Assembly (NCBI GenBank): GCA_017622575.1
Contig: JAGAQU010000087.1
Coordinates: 1 to 57,317 of the forward strand
From: Lachnospiraceae bacterium
GTDB lineage: Bacteria > Bacillota > Clostridia > Lachnospirales > Lachnospiraceae
Direction: 5' to 3'
DNA: 57,317 nt
Of the stretch, positions 26,431 through 35,414 are shown in pieces (the stretch's first letter is position 1; each line of letters starts with the position of its first letter). A program made the position numbers and the translations under genes. The notes beneath the pieces are model-generated. The model did not search any database. It was not told the origin of the DNA and saw nothing but the letters and a program-made list of their open reading frames with translations.

Positions 26431-27906
26431 TTATATCATTTTAAACGCCTTCAACGCTTCCATAATTGCCTTTTCCTTATCCTTCGGACACTGTGGTTGC
26501 TTCTCATCTTCTGATTTCGGTTTATTATAGTTCTCCCTCTCAATAATGCCGCACTTCTTCTTAACCTGGGCTATATAAAGGTTCGAAACACGCATCCCAT
26601 CGTTATTTTCGGCCACATATTTCTTAATTTCCTCATAAGTCGCCTTACTTTCCGCACTGGTCAGATCCATCTCATCCATATCAACATTTACATTCACATG
26701 ATGCTTCGCTTCGTGGAGTTTGGACAATAAACATACCGTCTCGACATGCACCGTATACGGAAACATATCAACGCCCACAGCCTTTTTCACAAGGTAACCC
26801 TTTGCTGTCAGATACTTAAGGTCTCTTACCATGGTCTCCGGGTTGCAGGACACATAAACCACCTTTTCCGGGGACAGCTTTACAAGACTTGCAAGGAACT
26901 GCTCGCTGCTGCCGCTTCTTGGGGGATCCATGAACACCACATCCACCTTGTCCCTGCTCTCTGCAAGCTGCACCATAAATTCCCCTGCGTCCTTCTGATA
27001 AAACTGTGCGTTTTTGACACCGTTTCGCTTTGCGTTGACAATGGCATCTTTGACGGCATCTCTGTTAAGCTCCACGCCGATGACCTTTTTTGCCCGGTCT
27101 GAAGCGATCAGACCGATGGTTCCCGTGCCGCAGTAGGCATCCAGCACCGTCTCCTTTCCGGTAAGACCCGCATATTCCAGCGCTTTTCCGTACAGCTTCT
27201 CTGTCTGCACCGGATTCACCTGATAAAAGGATTTTGGAGAGATCTTAAAGGTTTTCCCACAGAGCGTATCCTCAATATAGCCGGGGCCGTAAACCACCTG
27301 CTCCTTTTCTCCCAGAACCATGCTTGTCTTTTTGTCATTCACGTTGACCACCACGGTAGTGATTTCAGGATGTTCTTTTCGAAGCGCCTTCACAAAATTG
27401 TTTTTGGAGGGAAGAATCGGGGAAGAAAGCACCAGCACCACCATGATCTGCCCCGTAGCATGAGACACTCTGATGAGCACATGGCGGAGAAGCCCGTACC
27501 CGGTGTCCTCATCATAGGTTTTGATCTTAAAGGAAGGAAGAAGTCTCCTAATAGTCCGGATAATGTCATCAGCCCTTTCATTTTCCAAAAGGCAGGTATC
27601 TACAGAGACCAGGAAATGAGTACCCTCCTTATAGGTACCGGAAATGACATTGCCCTTCCTGTCCCTGCCAAAGGTGGCATTCACCTTGTGCCTGTAATGA
27701 AGCGGCTGCTCCATACCGATAAAGCTCTCTGTCCTGCAAAAAGGCTTTAACAGCGCACGGAGCTGTTCCTCCTTTTTCTTCACCTGTTTTTCATAAGAAA
27801 GATCAAGATACCGGCAGCCACCGCATTTTTTAAACACAGGGCATGCAGGCTCCTGTCTTTTCCGATCTTTTCGTTCCAAATTCTGATTCCTATTCTCCTG
27901 TATCAT
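26431..27906 (-). CDS. rlmD: 23S rRNA uracil-C5-methyltransferase (RlmD/RlmCD type) with extra C-terminal tail
   Basis: This is a 491-residue SAM-dependent rRNA methyltransferase. An Fe-S site is formed by Cys22, Cys28, Cys31 and Cys105 (CPVFKKCGGC...DTCLL). The SAM site is DAYCGTGTIGL, followed by the FMDPPRSG motif and the catalytic Cys354 (VYVSCNPETMVRDL). No TRAM domain is seen at the N-terminus. The normal end of the family, MFPYTVHVETVCLLS, is reached at about 395. Another 96 residues follow (SKLHEAKHH...EALKAFKMI), a tail I recognise on several unrelated Lachnospiraceae proteins. The start at 27906 is chosen because longer frames run back into the terminator of the preceding gene. Confidence 0.88.
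   Translation of the reverse strand: MIQENRNQNLERKDRKRQEPACPVFKKCGGCRYLDLSYEKQVKKKEEQLRALLKPFCRTESFIGMEQPLHYRHKVNATFGRDRKGNVISGTYKEGTHFLVSVDTCLLENERADDIIRTIRRLLPSFKIKTYDEDTGYGLLRHVLIRVSHATGQIMVVLVLSSPILPSKNNFVKALRKEHPEITTVVVNVNDKKTSMVLGEKEQVVYGPGYIEDTLCGKTFKISPKSFYQVNPVQTEKLYGKALEYAGLTGKETVLDAYCGTGTIGLIASDRAKKVIGVELNRDAVKDAIVNAKRNGVKNAQFYQKDAGEFMVQLAESRDKVDVVFMDPPRSGSSEQFLASLVKLSPEKVVYVSCNPETMVRDLKYLTAKGYLVKKAVGVDMFPYTVHVETVCLLSKLHEAKHHVNVNVDMDEMDLTSAESKATYEEIKKYVAENNDGMRVSNLYIAQVKKKCGIIERENYNKPKSEDEKQPQCPKDKEKAIMEALKAFKMI
26723..26748. other. Integration-site-like core inside rlmD
   Basis: This is the segment that encodes HVETVCLLS. It shares the octamer ACCGTCTC (26735-26742) and most flanking bases with 2823-2848: about 8 of 12 upstream, and 5 of 6 directly downstream of the octamer. 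It is the point where the family-typical RlmD sequence gives way to the extra tail, which is where an integrated element would supply a new 3' end. Confidence 0.45.
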
Positions 27907-27962
27907 GCATTTTCCCTTCTGAAGCTTCCGCTTCTCTAAAAAAATTGCTTTTTTGTTTGCAC

Positions 27963-27989
27963 AAAAAAACCCCGGCAAAATCCGGGGTT
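27963..27989 (-). terminator. Intrinsic terminator of the 27994-28287 gene
   Basis: AACCCCGG and CCGGGGTT (27968-27989) form an 8-bp stem with a 6-base loop, followed on the minus strand by seven T. It lies 5 bases after the stop at 27994 and just before the rlmD start, so it ends the upstream unit. Confidence 0.9.
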
Positions 27990-27993
27990 ATCA

Positions 27994-28287
27994 TCATTTA
28001 TCATTCTGATCCATCTTGCGAAGCTTCACTGAATCAAGACCCGATACCAGTTCCCTGGCACGTTCCACATCTGCCTCATTGATCCGGATCGTAAAAACAT
28101 TTTTTTCCTTTGAATTATCCCGGCTCATGATTCTCTGCAGAAATGATTTGTCCTGCCATTCGATAAAGTAAGAAATTCTGTTCTGTAAAAAAAGCTTTTC
28201 CAGCTTTTCCTTACTGTCCTGACTATATACTTTACAAAAGGCAACCTCTCTATGATAGATGCCGTCACTCAGATAACTTGCTGACAT
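27994..28287 (-). CDS. Hypothetical small protein
   Basis: This 97-residue protein contains a hydrophobic-acidic pattern (YFIEWQDKSFLQ) and an ordered C-terminal half, NVFTIRINEADVERARELV. It has the beta-alpha-beta character of small DUF2007/ACT-like proteins, but I do not recognise it firmly. A GGGAG ribosome site lies about 8 bases upstream of 28287. It is a single-gene unit, with its own sigmaA promoter (28347-28376) and its own terminator. It is not part of the fatty-acid operon. Confidence 0.75.
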   Translation of the reverse strand: MSASYLSDGIYHREVAFCKVYSQDSKEKLEKLFLQNRISYFIEWQDKSFLQRIMSRDNSKEKNVFTIRINEADVERARELVSGLDSVKLRKMDQNDK

Positions 28288-28346
28288 AGCTTCATCTCCC
28301 GTCTCATAATGCTGTCATTTGCACTTATCATGTCAACTACTTGTTT

Positions 28347-28376
28347 ATTATAATTCAATTGCTATGATATTTTCAA
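28347..28376 (-). promoter_or_regulatory. SigmaA-type promoter for the 27994-28287 gene
   Basis: On the minus strand TTGAAA (28376-28371) and TATAAT (28352-28347) are 18 bases apart, about 60 bases upstream of the start at 28287. Confidence 0.75.
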
Positions 28377-28402
28377 CAAAATTTCGAAAAAATATCAAAT
28401 AT

Positions 28403-28690
28403 TCAAAATTTTTTTGACAACTCCCACAGTGATTTCTGCTGCAGATACTGTTCGTTCAGCCAGTCAGCCGCCTGCGCCACTCCCTCTGCAGTAAACGCAA
28501 ATTCTGTTCGCTGCTTGTTTTCCTCCGGGGTTTTCGCATAACAATAAGGCTCCGGCCAAATAATGACTTCCAGCACAGAACCTTCCTCTTTATCCTTTTT
28601 CTTCAGCATATACCGCATGCCATCCATGCTGGCGGTATATTCGTCCTTTTTTACATAATTAAATACATGAAACTTCTCTTTGTCTATCAT
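28403..28690 (-). CDS. Hypothetical protein at the end of the fatty-acid operon
   Basis: This 95-residue soluble protein has a beta-rich middle (YMLKKKDKEEGSVLEVIIWPEPYCYAKT) and a helical C-terminus (AAQ-type helix, DWLNEQYLQQKSLW). I do not recognise the family. It starts 4 bases after the FabT stop, with GGTGG upstream, so it is translated with the regulator. It is the last gene of the fatty-acid operon. A link to lipid synthesis is suggested by position only. Confidence 0.7.
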   Translation of the reverse strand: MIDKEKFHVFNYVKKDEYTASMDGMRYMLKKKDKEEGSVLEVIIWPEPYCYAKTPEENKQRTEFAFTAEGVAQAADWLNEQYLQQKSLWELSKKF

Positions 28691-28694
28691 ATGT

Positions 28695-29183
28695 CTATTC
28701 CACCGTCTTTTCCGATTCCTTGGAAGTGATTTCCTGCTTGATTCCCTCTTCGTTGTCCTTGAGATAACCGATCACACCATGCAGTGTGCGGGCAAGGAAA
28801 TCTACCTCTTCCGGATCAAACTGGGAGATCACCGACTGGATCAGTCCCTCGTGAAATTTCTGATGGCTGTCAAAGGCTTTTTTGCCTTTTTCCTTTAATG
28901 AAAGCAGTACAAGACGCTTGTCCGTCTCGCTCCGTTCACGCAGCACATAGTTGTTTTTGGTCAGTCTGTCGATGGCCTTTGTCAACGTACCCATAGTGAC
29001 GGAAAGCTGCTTTGCTACGGTCGAGCTGGTTTTCGGCTCGCCATCCCCAATGGCTTCGATCACATGCATATCATTCATGGTAATGTCTGTAAATTCTCCT
29101 GTGATCAGCGTCTTTTCCTCTATGTCAAGCACATCCTGAAACGCAGTGACAAGCAGACTGTTCAATGTCTTTTTTACATCCAT
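28695..29183 (-). CDS. fabT: MarR-family repressor of fatty-acid synthesis, FabT-like
   Basis: This 162-residue MarR protein has a helical dimer region, the winged helix-turn-helix (TSSTVAKQLSVTMGTLTKAIDRL) and the DKRLVLLSL wing. FabT in Firmicutes represses the fab operon by binding AGTTTGA-type palindromes when loaded with acyl-ACP. Three such palindromes lie before acpP (37533-37584), so the target site is visible in this window. The gene is at the end of the operon it would control rather than at the start, as in streptococci; this still gives autoregulation. Start 29183 follows a GAGGG site. FabT is the best call, but another MarR specificity cannot be excluded. Confidence 0.75.
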   Translation of the reverse strand: MDVKKTLNSLLVTAFQDVLDIEEKTLITGEFTDITMNDMHVIEAIGDGEPKTSSTVAKQLSVTMGTLTKAIDRLTKNNYVLRERSETDKRLVLLSLKEKGKKAFDSHQKFHEGLIQSVISQFDPEEVDFLARTLHGVIGYLKDNEEGIKQEITSKESEKTVE

Positions 29184-29220
29184 ATTTCCCTCAATTCCGA
29201 AGCCGGAAGCTTCCTGTTTC

Positions 29221-30183
29221 CTACCAGATAAGGACTGTGGCTCCCCAGGTAAGTCCGGCGCCAAACCCTGCCAGTACAATGGTATCTCCTTTTTGGAGCA
29301 TTCCCTCCCTGTTCACATGATCCAGCAGCACAGGAACACTCCCTGCTGAAATATTACCACATTCCTGAAGGTTTGTGGGAAATTTTTCGATGGATTGTCC
29401 AAGTCTTTTTGCAACTGCCTCAATAATGCGCAGGTTTGCCTGATGCAGAAGAAAATATTTCACATCATCTGCCTTCACATTTGCTTTCAGGAGTGCTTCC
29501 TCTATAGATTTCGGAACAGTCTTTACCGCAAACTTATAGACTTCCTGCCCGTTCATTTTCGTGTAATCAAGGGAAGTATCATTCTTTTTATAGGGATTAT
29601 TCACTCTTCTGCCCTCACAGGTAAGAGCATTTCCTCTGGCCCCGTCCGATCCCTGAACCATGCTCATGATTCCGCTCTCATCACTTCTGACTACAGCAGC
29701 TCCGGCACCGTCTCCGAACAGGACACAGGTGCTTCTGTCATTCCAGTCCATCATCTTGGACAAGGTCTCCGCACCTACCACCAGAGCGGTTCTGACCGTA
29801 CCTGCTTTCATGTAAGCATCCACAATGCCCAGACCGAACAAAAATCCCGCACAGGCGGCACTGATATCAAAAGCTGTGGCATTGGCTGCCCCGAGAGCAC
29901 TCTGTATCTCACAGGCTGTGGAGGGGAAATAATGATCGGGAGAAATGGTTCCCACAATAATCAGATCAATTTCTTCCGGAGAAACCTTAGCATCCTGCAA
30001 GGCCTTTTTTGCTGCTTCGATCGCCATGGATGTGGTTGTCTCCTCCACCGCAATGTGACGGCTCTCTATCCCGGTCCGGCTCCTGATCCACTCATCTGTG
30101 GTATCTACTATTTTTTCCAGTTCACGGTTACTCACGAGGAGCGCAGGGAGTGCGCTTCCCGTTCCTATTATCCTTGCAGGCAT
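29221..30183 (-). CDS. fabH: 3-oxoacyl-ACP synthase III
   Basis: This 320-residue protein starts the fatty-acid chain by condensing acetyl-CoA (or a branched CoA) with malonyl-ACP. The catalytic Cys111 sits in AFDISAACAGFLFG, the catalytic His in LLHQANLRI (about 247) and the Asn in CGNISAGSVP (about 277). The length is normal. The start at 30183 has GAGGAGG 7 bases upstream and overlaps the previous gene by 16 bases. In many Clostridia fabH comes first in the operon; here it is near the end. The primer preference (straight or branched) cannot be read from the sequence. Confidence 0.95.
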   Translation of the reverse strand: MPARIIGTGSALPALLVSNRELEKIVDTTDEWIRSRTGIESRHIAVEETTTSMAIEAAKKALQDAKVSPEEIDLIIVGTISPDHYFPSTACEIQSALGAANATAFDISAACAGFLFGLGIVDAYMKAGTVRTALVVGAETLSKMMDWNDRSTCVLFGDGAGAAVVRSDESGIMSMVQGSDGARGNALTCEGRRVNNPYKKNDTSLDYTKMNGQEVYKFAVKTVPKSIEEALLKANVKADDVKYFLLHQANLRIIEAVAKRLGQSIEKFPTNLQECGNISAGSVPVLLDHVNREGMLQKGDTIVLAGFGAGLTWGATVLIW

Positions 30184-31235
30184 GAAAATTCCTCCTCAAA
30201 TTCTTTCATGATATCCGATACATGCTGAAGGCTCTTTGCCTGAAAGGCATTGGCTCCGCAAAACAGAAGTCCCTCCTCTGTGTTTCCCTTTGCCGCATTC
30301 ACAAGCGCATCCGTGATGCAGTAGGGAATCTGTGATGGGTCACACTTTGCGAGACACTGGTGACATTTTCCCTTTGAAAGTTCACCCTTTGCTGCCTTAT
30401 CAAGGAAAGCATTGTGTATGGCTCTCCCCGGCATTCCCACAGGACTTTTGACAATCTCGATATCTTCCTTTTTTGCCTTGATATAGGCTTCCTTATAGCG
30501 GATATCCGCATCACACTCATAAGTGGTGACAAAACGTGTGGCTACCTGAACACCGTCTGCCCCCATGGCAAAATAGGGGACTGCATCCTTTGCCTCATAA
30601 ATGCCGCCGGCAACCACCACAGGAATCCTGTTTTCTTCCTCCGTCTCATGGACGCGTTCCATGATTCTTTTTACTTCCTCATCATAGTGATCAATATGGT
30701 CAAGCTCCTCTCTCTTAAAGCCGAGATGTCCGCCTGCCAGTGGGCCTTCGATCACCACCATATCCGGCAGTCTGTCATATTTCTTTTTCCAGTATTTATA
30801 GATCACTTCATAGGATTTCAGGGAAGAAACTATCGGTGCAATCTTCACCTTTGTGTTCTGCACAAACTGTGGCAGTTCCACGGGAAGTCCGGCTCCGGAA
30901 ATGATCAGGTCAATGCCTCCTTCTATGGCTGCCTTCACATATTTTTCATAAAATCTGGTAGCCACCATAATGTTGGCTGCGATGATTCCGCCCTTTGCTA
31001 TTTCCTTTGCCTTACGGATTTCCTCTTTCAGGACACGCAAATTCGTCTCCACCGGATTTGCATCCCATAAGGGATCACGAAATCCGATCTGTGCCGAGGA
31101 GATCACTCCCACGCCGCCGTGTAATGCCACATTTCCCGCCAGGGAAGAAAGGCTGATGCCTACTCCCATACCTCCCTGAATCACCGGAATCCTGGCTGTC
31201 AGATCTCCGATGGTCAGAAGTCTTCTGTTTTCCAT
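30168..31235 (-). CDS. FabK-like flavoprotein (nitronate monooxygenase family) with Cys-rich C-terminus
   Basis: The protein has about 355 residues in the FMN-binding TIM barrel of the nitronate monooxygenase/FabK family. Visible parts are PVIQGGMGVGISLSSLAG, MVVIEGPLAGGHLGF and AGGIYEAKDAVPYFAMGADGVQVATRF. It differs from FabK in a C-terminal extension with CHQCLAKCDPSQIPYC, a possible Fe-S or metal site. It sits between accDA and fabH with overlaps on both sides, so it is an integral operon member. The operon already has a true fabK. It may be a second enoyl reductase, an isomerase-like step or a detoxifying oxidase. Start 31235 is preferred because it has GGAG at good spacing. Confidence 0.8.
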   Translation of the reverse strand: MENRRLLTIGDLTARIPVIQGGMGVGISLSSLAGNVALHGGVGVISSAQIGFRDPLWDANPVETNLRVLKEEIRKAKEIAKGGIIAANIMVATRFYEKYVKAAIEGGIDLIISGAGLPVELPQFVQNTKVKIAPIVSSLKSYEVIYKYWKKKYDRLPDMVVIEGPLAGGHLGFKREELDHIDHYDEEVKRIMERVHETEEENRIPVVVAGGIYEAKDAVPYFAMGADGVQVATRFVTTYECDADIRYKEAYIKAKKEDIEIVKSPVGMPGRAIHNAFLDKAAKGELSKGKCHQCLAKCDPSQIPYCITDALVNAAKGNTEEGLLFCGANAFQAKSLQHVSDIMKEFEEEFSCLQG

Positions 31236-31246
31236 AATTTTCTCCA

Positions 31247-32935
31247 TTAAAATTTTCTAAAACGCTGATATCTCTGCTGCGCAATTTCTTCGGGACTCAT
31301 ATTTTCGAATTTCTTAAGGAATTCCGTCATCTGCTCCTTCATGCATCCTGCGATATCGGCTGCAGTATCTGCATCTGCTCCTCCGAATTCGGGAATGATC
31401 TTTTCGATCACATGAAGCCTGTAAAGATCCTCTGCAGTAATTCCCATGACACCGGCTGCTTCCTCGGCGCGCTTTCCGTCCTTCCAGAGAATGGAGGCAA
31501 AGCCCTCCGGTGAGAGAATGGAATAGGTAGAATTTTCCAACATCCACACTTCATTGGCTACAGCAAGACCGAGTGCACCGCCGCTGCCGCCTTCGCCGAT
31601 CACAATGGAAAGCACCGGTACCGATAGACCAGCCATCTCAAAGAGATTTCTTGCAATGGCTTCTCCCTGGCCACGCTCCTCTGCTTCCATACCGGGATAA
31701 GCCCCTGAGGTATTGATAAAGCAGATAATAGGGCGATGGAACTTCTCAGCCTGTTTCATCAGACGAAGCGCCTTTCTGTATCCTTCCGGAGAAGTCATTC
31801 CGTAATTTCTGTAAGAGCATTCCTTTACATCATTGCCCTTCTGCACACCGATCACCGTGACAGGCTGACCGTAAAGCGTGGCAATTCCACCCACAATCGC
31901 TTTGTCATCTGCAAAGCATCTGTCACCGTGCAATTCCATAAAATCATCAAAAATCAGATCGATATAGGTCAGGGTGGAAGGTCTCTCAAGGCTTCTTGCC
32001 TCCTTCACCTTCTGCCAGGGCGTCTTGATCCTGGTCTTTGCCTGACGCTCCTTTGATATCTCAGAAGGATGGGCATTTTCCACCTCAGATGTGAACCCGG
32101 CAAAACTATCGTTATTTCCGGAAACTCTGTGACTCTTTAATATCTGATAGAGCGTCTTTTTCAGATCATCTCTCTCCACAATCTCGTCCACAAACCCATG
32201 TTCTAACAGAAATTCCGCTCTCTGAAAGCCCTTTGGGAGTTTTTGTCCTATGGTCTGCTCAATGACTCTGGGTCCTGCAAAACCGATCAGTGCACCCGGT
32301 TCTGCCAGAATGATATCTCCCAGCATGGCAAAGCTTGCCGTCACACCGCCGGTGGTAGGATCTGTCAGCACAGTGACATAAAGAAGTCCTGCCTCAGCAT
32401 GCTTCTTAAGCGCTGCAGAGGTTTTTGCCATCTGCATCAGGGAGACAATTCCCTCCTGCATTCTGGCTCCGCCGGAGCAGCAGAAAATAACGACGGGCAG
32501 TTTTTCTTCGGTGGCGCGCTCCACCATGAGTGCGATCTTTTCACCTACCACATGCCCCATGCTGCTCATCAGGAATCTGGCATCGCAGATACCAAGGCAT
32601 ACCTTCTCGCCGTAGATTTCACCCATTCCCACGGTAACAGCCTCGTGAAGACCTGTCTTTTCCTTCACGTCCGAAAGCTTCTCCTCATATCCCGGGAAAT
32701 CCAGCGGATTACAGATATCCATCTCCTCAAACCAGGGGATAAAGGAACCCCTATCACAGACCATGCGGATTCTGTTTTTTGTTCTGACACGGAAATAGCT
32801 TCCGCAGGCAGTACAGATATAGTGATTGAGGACTGCATCCTCCTTACTGATCTCTTTCTGGCAGCTTGGGCAGACGATCATCTGCTTTACGTCTGTAGTG
32901 TCCTGCTCTTTCTTTTTATGAAATAATAATGCCAT
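31247..32935 (-). CDS. accDA: Fused acetyl-CoA carboxylase carboxyltransferase, beta-alpha
   Basis: The 562-residue chain joins AccD (beta) and AccA (alpha), which are separate in E. coli. The N-terminus has the AccD zinc ribbon (CPSCQKE...CTACG, about 22-44) and the crotonase-like [14 protein letters not shown]. The second half, from about 300, has the AccA pattern DIYL-type start and [25 protein letters not shown]. It transfers carboxyl from biotin to acetyl-CoA to make malonyl-CoA. The reaction also needs biotin carboxyl carrier (AccB) and carboxylase (AccC), neither of which is in the operon. Residues around the zinc site are intact. The gene ends one base into the following frame. Confidence 0.93.
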   Translation of the reverse strand: MALLFHKKKEQDTTDVKQMIVCPSCQKEISKEDAVLNHYICTACGSYFRVRTKNRIRMVCDRGSFIPWFEEMDICNPLDFPGYEEKLSDVKEKTGLHEAVTVGMGEIYGEKVCLGICDARFLMSSMGHVVGEKIALMVERATEEKLPVVIFCCSGGARMQEGIVSLMQMAKTSAALKKHAEAGLLYVTVLTDPTTGGVTASFAMLGDIILAEPGALIGFAGPRVIEQTIGQKLPKGFQRAEFLLEHGFVDEIVERDDLKKTLYQILKSHRVSGNNDSFAGFTSEVENAHPSEISKERQAKTRIKTPWQKVKEARSLERPSTLTYIDLIFDDFMELHGDRCFADDKAIVGGIATLYGQPVTVIGVQKGNDVKECSYRNYGMTSPEGYRKALRLMKQAEKFHRPIICFINTSGAYPGMEAEERGQGEAIARNLFEMAGLSVPVLSIVIGEGGSGGALGLAVANEVWMLENSTYSILSPEGFASILWKDGKRAEEAAGVMGITAEDLYRLHVIEKIIPEFGGADADTAADIAGCMKEQMTEFLKKFENMSPEEIAQQRYQRFRKF

Positions 32936-32952
32936 GATTGTAAACCTCTTTT

Positions 32953-33381
32953 TTATGAAATGGCAAAGGTAAGCTCTGCCTGCACAGTCACTTTTCCGTC
33001 AACGGTTGCCGTGGCTTTTCCGATTCCCATAGGTCCCTTCACCTTTATGATCTCTGTCTCCAGCATAAGGACATCCCCGGGGATCACTTTTTTCTTGAAT
33101 TTTGCGGAATTGATGGCGGCGAAGTAAGCCGTCTTTCCTTTATTTTCGGGAAGGCTTAAGATTGCCACCGCTCCTGTCTGCGCCAGTGCCTCAACGATCA
33201 GCACGCCCGGCATTACCGGTTCCTCCGGAAAATGGCCCTGAAAAAAGGGTTCATTGTAAGAGACGCACTTTTTGGCAAGCGCTCTTACTCCCGGTTCCAT
33301 CTCCTCTATGGTATCGATCAGCATAAAGGGCTGTCTGTGTGGAATAATTTCCATAATTTCTTTTGCCGTCAATAATGACAT
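32953..33381 (-). CDS. fabZ: 3-hydroxyacyl-ACP dehydratase
   Basis: This 142-residue hot-dog-fold protein has the classic active site: His50 in [15 protein letters not shown] and Glu64 in LIVEALAQ. It removes water from 3-hydroxyacyl-ACP in each elongation cycle. [12 protein letters not shown] near the N-terminus is also diagnostic. AAGGAGAG lies about 10 bases before the start. It sits between fabF and accDA, where some Clostridia also have accB and accC. Together with FabK it is the only dehydratase in the locus; no FabA or FabM is present here. Confidence 0.95.
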   Translation of the reverse strand: MSLLTAKEIMEIIPHRQPFMLIDTIEEMEPGVRALAKKCVSYNEPFFQGHFPEEPVMPGVLIVEALAQTGAVAILSLPENKGKTAYFAAINSAKFKKKVIPGDVLMLETEIIKVKGPMGIGKATATVDGKVTVQAELTFAIS

Positions 33382-33409
33382 GATCGTTCTCTCCTTTTCA
33401 TCAAACCTC

Positions 33410-34645
33410 TTATGCTTCGTACTTCTTTAACAGAATACTGGCATTGTGTCCCCCAAAACCAAGGGAATTGCTGAGTGCATAAGGCACGTCTTCCCTATAG
33501 CTTTCCTTGCAGTAATCAAGATCCATCTCTTCATCCGGTGTCTCGTAGCCAACCGTCTTGTGAATAAAGCCTTCTTCCATTTCCTTGACGCAGGCAACAA
33601 ATTCCACGGCCCCTGCTGCTCCCAGTAAGTGACCTACCATGGATTTGGTGGAGTTTACATGAATTTTTTTTGCATGATCACCGAATGCCAGCTTGATCGC
33701 CCTTGTCTCAAAAAGGTCATTATGATGGGTTGCGGTTCCGTGAGCATTGATATAGGTAATATCTTCCGGTGTGATCCCGCCATCCTTCACTGCGGCAAGC
33801 ATGGCTCCCGCAGCTCCCTGTCCGTCCTCTGCCGGAGAGGTGATGTGATAAGCATCGCTGGTGCAACCGTACCCGATCACTTCCGCATAGATGTGAGCGC
33901 CGCGCTTCTTTGCATGCTCCAATTCCTCCAGGACAACAACACCGGCTCCCTCTCCCATAACAAAGCCGCTGCGGTTCTTATCAAAAGGCAGGGAACAATG
34001 ATCCGGGTCATCCACGGAGGACAAAGCGGTCAGCGCACAGAAGCCTGCCACACCGATGGGCGTAATGGAGCTTTCTGTTCCTCCTGCCACCATCACATCC
34101 GCATCACCGTACTGAATGGTACGGAAGGCCTCTCCGATGCAGTTGGTACCGGTAGCACAGGCAGTTACCACGTTGATGCTCTTACCCTTTAAGCCGAACT
34201 GGATTGACACATTTCCTGCTGCCATATTGGAGATCATCAGAGGAACCAGAAGGGGATTTACTCTGGAAGGTCCTCTGTTTATCAGTTTGTCATACTCTCT
34301 TTCCATCGCCTGAAGGCTTCCGATTCCGGAACCTACTGCGCAGCCTGCCATGTAAGGGTCTTCCTTTTCCATATCAAGACCGGAATCCTCAAGGGCCTCC
34401 TTTGCTGCCGCAACGGCATATTGGCAAAAAAGCTCCATTCGTCTTGCCGTCTTTGGATCCATGAACGCTTTTGCATCAAAATCCTTAACCTCTGCCGCTA
34501 CATGGCATTTATAATCGGTGCTGTCAAACTTTGTGATGGTTCCAAAACCATGCTTGCCCTCTTTCAGGGAACTCCAGAAATCATTTACATTCAAACCGAC
34601 CGGGGTGATCGCACCCATACCGGTAACTACAACTCTTCTACTCAT
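33410..34645 (-). CDS. fabF: 3-oxoacyl-ACP synthase II
   Basis: This protein of about 411 residues carries out the chain-elongating condensation. The catalytic Cys164 (VTACATGTNC), His303 (NAHGTATHHND) and His340 (STKSMVGHLLGAAG) are in place. SLGFGGHNAS near the end is also family-typical. The ATG at 34645 is preceded by GAGGTAAG; a GTG one codon earlier is less likely. It is 25 bases after fabG and 28 bases before fabZ. The length and motifs are complete, and this is the only elongating synthase in the window. Confidence 0.95.
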   Translation of the reverse strand: MSRRVVVTGMGAITPVGLNVNDFWSSLKEGKHGFGTITKFDSTDYKCHVAAEVKDFDAKAFMDPKTARRMELFCQYAVAAAKEALEDSGLDMEKEDPYMAGCAVGSGIGSLQAMEREYDKLINRGPSRVNPLLVPLMISNMAAGNVSIQFGLKGKSINVVTACATGTNCIGEAFRTIQYGDADVMVAGGTESSITPIGVAGFCALTALSSVDDPDHCSLPFDKNRSGFVMGEGAGVVVLEELEHAKKRGAHIYAEVIGYGCTSDAYHITSPAEDGQGAAGAMLAAVKDGGITPEDITYINAHGTATHHNDLFETRAIKLAFGDHAKKIHVNSTKSMVGHLLGAAGAVEFVACVKEMEEGFIHKTVGYETPDEEMDLDYCKESYREDVPYALSNSLGFGGHNASILLKKYEA

Positions 34646-34673
34646 CACTTACCTCTTTCCTTTTACGCTGCTT

Positions 34674-35414
34674 TTAAAGGGCCATTCCGCCGTCCACGGA
34701 GATGACCTGACCTGTGATATAGGATGCATCTTCCGATGCCAAAAAGGCTGCCACTGCCGCCACTTCCTTCGCACTGCCTGTTCTCTTAAGCAGTGTCTGC
34801 TCCGTCATGGTTTCTTTCAGCTTTTCCGAAAGCACAGCCGTCATTTCTGTCTCGATAAAGCCGGGTGCAATGGCATTTACCGTAATTCCTCTGCTTCCAA
34901 GCTCTCTTGCGGCACTTTTGGTAAGACCGATCACTCCTGCCTTGGAAGCACAGTAATTTGCCTGACCTGCATTGCCGATAAGACCGGTAACAGAAGAAAT
35001 ATTGATGATCCTTCCACCTTTTTGCTTCAGCATATATCTGGATACATGCTTCATGGTGTTAAAGCACCCCTTCAGATTCACGCGGATCACTTCATCAAAC
35101 TCCTCCTCGCTCATACGCATGAGGAGATTATCTCTTGTGATTCCTGCATTGTTGACAAGGATATCGATCCTGCCGTACGCTTTGATCAGTTCTGCGATCA
35201 TCTCGCCGCAGGACGTCATATCGGAAACATCACACTGATACATCTGTGCTTTCCCGCCCTTTGCCTCAATCTCCTGCACTGTCTCCTGTGCCTTCTCCTT
35301 GGAACCGTTAAAGTTAACGATCACCGTTGCCCCTTTTTCCGCAAGGGTAAGTGCGATCTGCTTTCCAATCCCTCTTCCTGCTCCTGTCACAAGTGCTACT
35401 TTTCCATCAAGCAT
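34674..35414 (-). CDS. fabG: 3-oxoacyl-ACP reductase
   Basis: This 246-residue short-chain dehydrogenase has the NADPH-binding [11 protein letters not shown] (11-20) and catalytic Ser140/141, Tyr154 and Lys158 (NISSV...NYCASKAG). [10 protein letters not shown] and [18 protein letters not shown] segments place it with FabG rather than with other reductases. It reduces 3-oxoacyl-ACP to the 3-hydroxy form. It overlaps fabD by 8 bases, so the two are translationally coupled. The length is standard and there is no sign of damage. Confidence 0.94.
   Translation of the reverse strand: MLDGKVALVTGAGRGIGKQIALTLAEKGATVIVNFNGSKEKAQETVQEIEAKGGKAQMYQCDVSDMTSCGEMIAELIKAYGRIDILVNNAGITRDNLLMRMSEEEFDEVIRVNLKGCFNTMKHVSRYMLKQKGGRIINISSVTGLIGNAGQANYCASKAGVIGLTKSAARELGSRGITVNAIAPGFIETEMTAVLSEKLKETMTEQTLLKRTGSAKEVAAVAAFLASEDASYITGQVISVDGGMAL

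Noticed and set aside
27907..27978. Longer rlmD start
   Set aside because: The extra codons run into the terminator of the preceding gene and have no ribosome site.
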